Positions 7,233 through 11,351 of a stretch of DNA of 11,351 bases are shown here, one piece after another. Numbering within the stretch: position 1 is the stretch's first letter; each line of letters opens with the position of its first letter. The stretch is taken from positions 1 through 11,351 of the forward strand of contig JAXIUW010203621.1 in NCBI GenBank assembly GCA_035591015.1. The letters are read 5' to 3'. A model generated the notes under the pieces. That model had not been told where the DNA came from. It made no database searches and was given only the letters and a program-made list of their open reading frames with translations. This stretch comes from Cephalothrix simula. Lineage: Eukaryota > Nemertea > Palaeonemertea > Archinemertea > Cephalotrichidae. The translations under genes were made by a program, and so were the position numbers.

Positions 7233-7699
7233 GCGGGCCTTGAAAACCCATATTTATCAACTATCTAGTATTATTCTTATAATACCACTAATAACAACAA
7301 CCAAAAAACTATAACCGGTGAATAACAAATATTAACTCTCACCCTCTCACATTGGATATTGCACTCAGAAAGTGTTCGATAACAATATTACACTAGGGTC
7401 GAGGCAAAATATTACCAGTATTATTAACCATCCCCGCCCCTTTGTCAAGCGCATATTTATAATTAAGGACGCATTTAATCTGTGATTAGAATTAAGTTTC
7501 TCATATTTAAAAAATGATCTGCGAAAACGTAGCTGTAGATCTATTTTCTCAGCCATTCATGGCTAGTAGTATCGGCTTAATTCTCAAATTAATTTTTATT
7601 TGTAGAAAACATACCTTTCTTTACGTTGGTATTGTAAATGCTATCATTTCAAACCGAAAAACCACTTCTATTTGATCAAAAAATTATGGAAGCGATGAG

Positions 7700-7949
7700 G
7701 GTCTAGACTGTTACCAGTGTTACATCTACAGTGTTCCAAATTGCGAACATAAATATGGCACGTGCCATTGTGTTCAACAAGCAAAATTGGCATATTGCCT
7801 GAATCCTGATCTGGTCAATTGGTACGAGATGGCAAATAATAATGACAATAAATGTTTAATAAAACAGTTATTGGACGTTACTTCTTGGAATATGCATTAT
7901 TTCGTACAGTGCGCTCAAAAAAGTGTCCATATGAAATACCTCGACAAAG
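7700..7949 (+). CDS. Candidate internal exon of a cysteine-rich secreted protein (Ly6/three-finger-like)
   Basis: The open frame reads GLDCYQCYIYSVPNC at its start and continues through TCHC, AYC, DNKC and FVQC, giving eight cysteines in about 83 codons. An L-x-C-x-x-C opening is the hallmark of Ly6/uPAR three-finger domains, which are secreted or GPI-anchored and stabilised by disulfides; a separate signal-peptide exon usually precedes it. The exon ends at AAAG|GTATAG (donor GT at 7950-7951, phase 1), so the closing CC-x4-CN part would lie in another exon. An in-frame TGA at 7673-7675 marks the upstream limit. Candidate acceptors are AG at 7698-7699 (phase 0) and 7691-7692 (phase 2), both with poor pyrimidine tracts, so the start is uncertain. 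The cysteine spacing is not fully canonical. It could be another cysteine-rich family or a relic. Confidence 0.45.
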
Positions 7950-8086
7950 GTATAGTTTCAGTCTATTAGGGTTAGAGACTTCCACTTCCCATTTTTAAAA
8001 GTTTTCTCGTGTTTTGAGTGAGAACTTCTCAGTAATAAATGAGAAGTTATCAGTTTCTTTAGACTGGTTCCTATTATGAGTACTTC

Positions 8087-8116
8087 GTCATAGACTAATA
8101 ATTATTAGTCTATGAC
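8087..8116. repeat. Perfect 30-bp palindrome
   Basis: Two 15-bp arms, GTCATAGACTAATAA and its exact reverse complement, meet with no spacer between 8101 and 8102. Palindromes of this length are unlikely by chance in 11 kb and are often unstable, so a recent or functional origin is possible. Confidence 0.95.
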
Positions 8117-8167
8117 TTCGTGCGCACGTGCTGATCCAATTCAAAATTTGTATTTGTATAGTGCCTG

Positions 8168-8260
8168 CTAACCTAACCCTAACCCCTATACCTAAGGGGC
8201 TAACCCTAACCCGTATCCCTAAGGGCAAACCCTATCCTAAGGGCTAACCCCTAACCCTAT
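8168..8260. repeat. Telomere-like CCCTAA/CCTAAGGG minisatellite
   Basis: Runs of CTAACCCTAACCC alternate with CCTAAGGG(G) three times, ending CTAACCCCTAACCCTAT. CCCTAA is the complement of the animal telomere repeat TTAGGG. However, the array mixes both orientations and spaced units (CCTAAGGGCTAACCC), more like a minisatellite than a pure interstitial telomere tract. Confidence 0.7.
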
Positions 8261-8325
8261 GAGAAGTTCCCATTTTATATTGCGAAGTTCACAAATTCCC
8301 ATTTTGAAACTATTACCGTAATATT

Positions 8326-8482
8326 AATAATTTCAATGAGTCAGCATGCAGTTGCCGAGCGCGCAGTGGTTACCGCGATCGCCTTGCCATCCCAGGATGA
8401 AGGTTCGAACCCCTGCGCTAGCGGATTTTTTTGATCGTTTTTTCCATTTTTTCCTAAGTTTTCTCGAGTTTTTGAAATTATT
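8326..8482 (+). mobile_element. tRNA-derived SINE-like segment
   Basis: Box B GGTTCGAACCC is at 8402-8412. A box A-like GCGCGCAGTGG is at 8359-8369, 32 bp upstream, which is normal internal Pol III promoter spacing. CCGAGCGC (from 8355) can pair with GCGCTAGCGG (8415-8424) like an acceptor stem, with a 2-nt bulge. T-runs downstream (TTTTTTT, TTTTTT) could end Pol III transcription. No proper anticodon stem or T stem forms, so this is a SINE head and not a working tRNA. A 10-bp inverted pair AATAATTTCA/TGAAATTATT (8326-8335, 8473-8482) brackets it; true SINE boundaries are not certain. Confidence 0.6.
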
Positions 8483-9102
8483 TAGATGAACAAAAAAACG
8501 GCATTTTGATGCATTTAAAATGATAAGTTCCCATTTTAAAATGAGAAGTTCTCATATGTGATGCACCAGCTCAATATAAGTAAAGTTTATCAAAACATCG
8601 TATCCCTGTTCTCTACATATCTTAAAAATACAGATTCTAAACTGTCAGATGATACCAAAATTATTATGATAGTCCTATTAGTTCCGGTCTAATTAATCGA
8701 TTGTTTACCTGTGAAGTTCATGACGACGATGACGTGTGTATACGAATACTGAATACGATATGTCGATCTAAATTTAGAAATGCTCAACTTTAAAAGCTTA
8801 ATAATGACATTTAGATGGCTCAAAATTGTTAATAAATACATAATAAGTAAGTTAAGATACAAAACCGAAAATCAGTAAGAATGATTTTGTGAACTATTTT
8901 CGTTAATATCTCGAAATCTTCAAAAGCCGAACACGACTCATTTCGAGCTGGTACCTCACATATTTGTATTTGGGTAGGGTTCCAGGCAAATAAAAGTGAG
9001 AACATTAGAAATGGGAGGTGGGAAGTCTACATCCCTAATATTATCAATAATTTGGGAAATGTGTTTCTATATTTGATGATTTTAACAAAAAAAATTTTCG
9101 AT

Positions 9103-9143
9103 CCACCGCACAGTTTTTTTCGCCCAAAATCCGGAATAAACCT
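9103..9143 (+). repeat. Left member of a 41-47-bp inverted repeat pair
   Basis: CGCCCAAAATCCGGAATAAACCT and the preceding CACAGTTTTTTT match the reverse complement of 10054-10100, with one substitution in the core and a few indels. The pair is about 950 bp apart and may be inverted ends, or inner relics, of an old transposon. Outer flanks show no target duplication that I can identify. Confidence 0.75.
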
Positions 9144-9511
9144 CTGGGCCAAAATCCACCGGTTGACCACAATGAAGTTATGAAATCGCGGTATCGCAAC
9201 TTCGATTAATTGTAATTTACTCTAATAAATATCTGCTGCCAAGAGAAGTGTGCATCAGTTTTGCTTTTGAAAGTTTCATTCGATCTTTTTAATGATCTGT
9301 TACGGTCACACAATCATTATTGATTAATCAATGGTTCAATGGTGACAGCGATAGTATAATTTCACCAAAAGGTGCCTAGCGTTTTCAAAAAACATGACAT
9401 AGAAATAGCTTTAAAAATACCACTTAGAAGGTCCGGGTTTTATTTAATGGAAAGAGAAAAAGATTTTCTTTTTAAATATCTACTTTATATCCTAGTAAAA
9501 TTATTAGAAAC

Positions 9512-9547
9512 ATGCTAATTTAGCAAAAAAGTCAGAAAAATTAGCAT
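9512..9547. repeat. 10-bp inverted repeat
   Basis: ATGCTAATTT (9512-9521) and AAATTAGCAT (9538-9547) are exact inverted copies with a 16-nt loop. The left arm overlaps a smaller GCTAATTTAGC palindrome. Confidence 0.6.
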
Positions 9548-9954
9548 AATTTTTTTCGATGATTTACACAAAAATACCGCTACAGGGCAGATGCGGACGA
9601 ACCCTTTTGGCAAATGGATGATCAAAACTCATAAAAATTTTCTGTGAAGAAACCAGACGTACGAAGTTATAACATTTTTTTTTTGTAGAGCACATAGTCT
9701 GTGCCCACATTTCCTTTATTTCAAGCACAAAAATTGGCCCTTCGATTTTTTCCAAAAAATCAATAATTATGCAAATCTGCTCGAAAACGCTTTCTTTTAC
9801 AAGGATAAATCCAAAAATTACCATTTTAAACAAATCCCATGGCAAATTTACCAAAAAAGCCCAAGATATGATTTTTCGTTATTTTTTAAATTCACCGTTC
9901 TGCTCCAATAACTCGCCTACAAAAATTTTTTTCGATGAAATGATTATACCATCT

Positions 9955-10000
9955 ATTTCTCGGGAGTCTTTTTCGAGTCGAAAAAAGATTCCCGAGAAAT
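9955..10000. repeat. 46-bp near-perfect palindrome
   Basis: The left arm ATTTCTCGGGA plus GTCTTTTTCGA (9955-9976) pairs with the right arm TCGAAAAAAGA plus TTCCCGAGAAAT (9978-10000). There is one mismatch and one extra base, and a single-base spacer. It would form a long hairpin in DNA or RNA. Confidence 0.9.
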
Positions 10001-10053
10001 ATAAATTCGACATTCCCAGCAGCATGATAGTTTTCCATGTAATTTATTTTTCT

Positions 10054-10100
10054 AGGTTTATTCCGGGTTTTGGGCGAAAAAAATCACTGTGCACCGTAGG
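10054..10100 (-). repeat. Right member of the inverted repeat pair
   Basis: AGGTTTATTCCGGGTTTTGG followed by GCGAAAAAAATCACTGTG is the inverted, slightly diverged copy of 9103-9143. Similarity ends abruptly on both sides. Confidence 0.75.
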
Positions 10101-11351
10101 TTCCCTGAATTACTCACCAATTGTGGTATTAGCGTACACCTCTTTTAGCGAATTCGCATTAGCGTATGGACAAGAGATCTCTTCACACGGGCATTTGTCA
10201 GGTTTTTTTTTCATTTTGAAATCCAGAATCATGCTTTTAGATATCGAGAGATTTTGAAGTAAATGTACTGCAACAGCCACAGTCCAGGATGTTTCTTTAT
10301 ATTTTAGGAGTAGAGAAGCTGAAATAGAGATTACAAATTAAAGAAATCAGTTTAACATGACCTCTGTCCAAAAATCTATATCGAAAATCAGACGTTTCTA
10401 GTCTGAAACCAGAGCTGATACGTTTTTCTCTGGACGATATAATAATTAATCAATTATTTATCAAAAAAAAGCCACAAAAAACCGATGTATTTATCGGTTG
10501 AACGGTTATCTGTTTACAGCACATCAAAAAATACCTAATCTAAAAAGTATTGGCCAAAATAAAAAAAATGGTCCAAAATGGTCCTTGGGTTTTTTGATGA
10601 AACATGCTTTATATGAATTATATTTTTCAATCCCGGTGGTCACATATTGCGTTTAAAACTGTATTTCATAATAGCTTAACTTTCACGGCTCGCTGAGGAT
10701 CATGAATAATTTTTTGACCCAGATATTACGTTTCATAGGAGGCAGAGGTATCTATTTACTATTGAACATATTTGACTTTGATTTTTCGCGATCGGCAGCA
10801 TTGTGCATATATTCTAAATATCTAGGGCCTGCCTAGCCCTTTCTAGCTGTCATAATTGATTTTAGCGTAGCATTTAATACACAAAGTTGACTTTCAATTG
10901 TTTAAAAGGCCCCATACATGTATATATTCCAATATGCCTAAGAGGCGTAGCTCGTAAGGCCTGAAATTAGGCTAAGCCCTTTTTGTATAGGATTCCATGT
11001 TTTACACAATTTTGTGATTCCAGGTTTCGAAGGAACCCCTTGATTGCGTATTATACTATAGTCGTGTTCATGAATTAGTGAAGACAAACTGGGAGCGTCC
11101 TGGGTTTTCCAAATTCTTACTTTCATTTTCAAAAAATGGCAGAATTTTTAAAAATATAGCGTCCTGTTTGCGTGTTTTAATAATTGGCCTGTATGCCTGG
11201 CGTTAGCGTCTAGCGTAATATACAATAAGCCTAATTGGTCGCATAAACAGATAAACTGATAAACCGCATTAGATGCTATATCGTAAATTTTTTATCATAC
11301 TATACTATTCCACATTTTTGACGAAAATGAGTTAAGCCCAGATTTCGTATA

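Larger units (their letters stand above)
6562..7692. other. Non-coding AT-rich stretch
   Basis: No recognisable coding on either strand; a 63-codon minus-strand frame (7365-7556) has no identifiable domain. It holds the 20-bp motif pair at 7051-7090 and the 10-bp inverted repeat around a CG-rich core at 7172-7232. The last part may be intron sequence before the cysteine-rich exon. Confidence 0.4.
7966..9038. mobile_element. Transposon-like element with diverged inverted ends, about 1,073 bp
   Basis: TTAGGGTTAGAGACTTCC...CTTCCCATTT at the left is matched in inverted form at the right end, read inward as TTAGGGATGTAGACTTCCC then ACCTCCCATTT. About 25 of the first 30 positions agree, with one indel, and weaker similarity follows. 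The dinucleotide TA flanks both sides (7964-7965 and 9039-9040), compatible with TA-targeting elements, but two bases prove little. Inside are repeated GAGAAGTTCCCATTTT-type motifs (8018, 8041, 8261, 8283, 8522, 8542), a 30-bp palindrome, a CCCTAA minisatellite and a tRNA-like SINE head. No transposase. It begins 16 bp beyond the splice donor at 7950. Confidence 0.65.
9041..11351. other. Non-coding AT-rich stretch with inverted repeats
   Basis: No supported gene. Overlapping open frames on opposite strands at 9564-9854 and 9769-10257 have biased F/I/K/S composition and no recognisable motif. The notable content is the inverted pair 9103-9143/10054-10100, a 10-bp inverted repeat at 9512-9547 and the 46-bp palindrome at 9955-10000. 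From 10260 to the end only short hairpins (for example ACCGAT...ATCGGT near 10490) are visible. Confidence 0.5.

Noticed and set aside
8168-8260. True chromosome end or pure interstitial telomere
   Set aside because: The array is short, degenerate and mixes both strand orientations, with unique sequence on both sides.
8351-8424. Functional tRNA gene
   Set aside because: Box A and B are present, but the anticodon and T stems do not pair properly and the D-arm region has an abnormal extension; a SINE head explains it better.
9564-10257. Overlapping open frames on both strands (96 and 162 codons)
   Set aside because: Composition is dominated by F, I, K and S as expected from poly-A/T DNA. No domain is recognisable, and the frames overlap a perfect palindrome and a repeat arm.

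Overview
This is a gene-poor, AT-rich (about two-thirds A+T by eye) stretch of animal nuclear DNA. There are no operons, no Shine-Dalgarno-led genes and no dense coding. Its content is nested transposon remnants, minisatellites, hairpins, a tRNA-like Pol III head and two exon-like coding segments with splice signals. The palindromes TACATGTA (5 copies) and AGGCCT (6 copies) are well above chance. With (ATTC)n retroelement tails, this suggests a marine invertebrate, perhaps a mollusc, echinoderm, hemichordate or lancelet. That taxonomic guess is an inference.

Layout. 201-2208 is a 2,008-bp non-autonomous DNA transposon with 57-bp terminal inverted repeats (56/57 identical) and a perfect 9-bp target-site duplication (192-200 and 2209-2217). 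It carries four different tandem arrays, a GC-rich island and an exact NRF-1-type site. 2247-2433 holds a palindromic foldback element and an adjoining hairpin. 2886-2979 is a 20-bp perfect inverted repeat between 10-bp direct repeats. 2980-3099 looks like the 3' end of a LINE-type element. 3342-4852 (minus strand) holds the large terminal exon, and a likely 3' UTR, of an unrecognised gene. The exon has a textbook splice acceptor but is broken by an apparent one-base frameshift in a homopolymer.

5.0-6.0 kb has no gene. 6047-6555 is a second complete small transposon: 17-bp perfect inverted repeats, 6-bp target duplication, interior made of a minisatellite. 6.56-7.69 kb has no gene. 7700-7949 (plus strand) is a cysteine-rich exon beginning L-x-C-x-x-C, reminiscent of Ly6/three-finger proteins, ending at a good splice donor. 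A third transposon-like element (7966-9038) starts 16 bp past that donor. It contains a 30-bp perfect palindrome, a telomere-like CCCTAA minisatellite and a tRNA-derived SINE head. 9.04-11.35 kb is non-coding, with inverted repeats and a 46-bp near-perfect palindrome.

The two exons lie on opposite strands and are probably from unrelated genes; nothing links them functionally. I found no complete gene and no clear new multi-gene system. The items most worth pursuing are the three delimited transposons, the shared design of the two minisatellites, and the frameshifted exon of an uncharacterised, possibly nuclease-like family.
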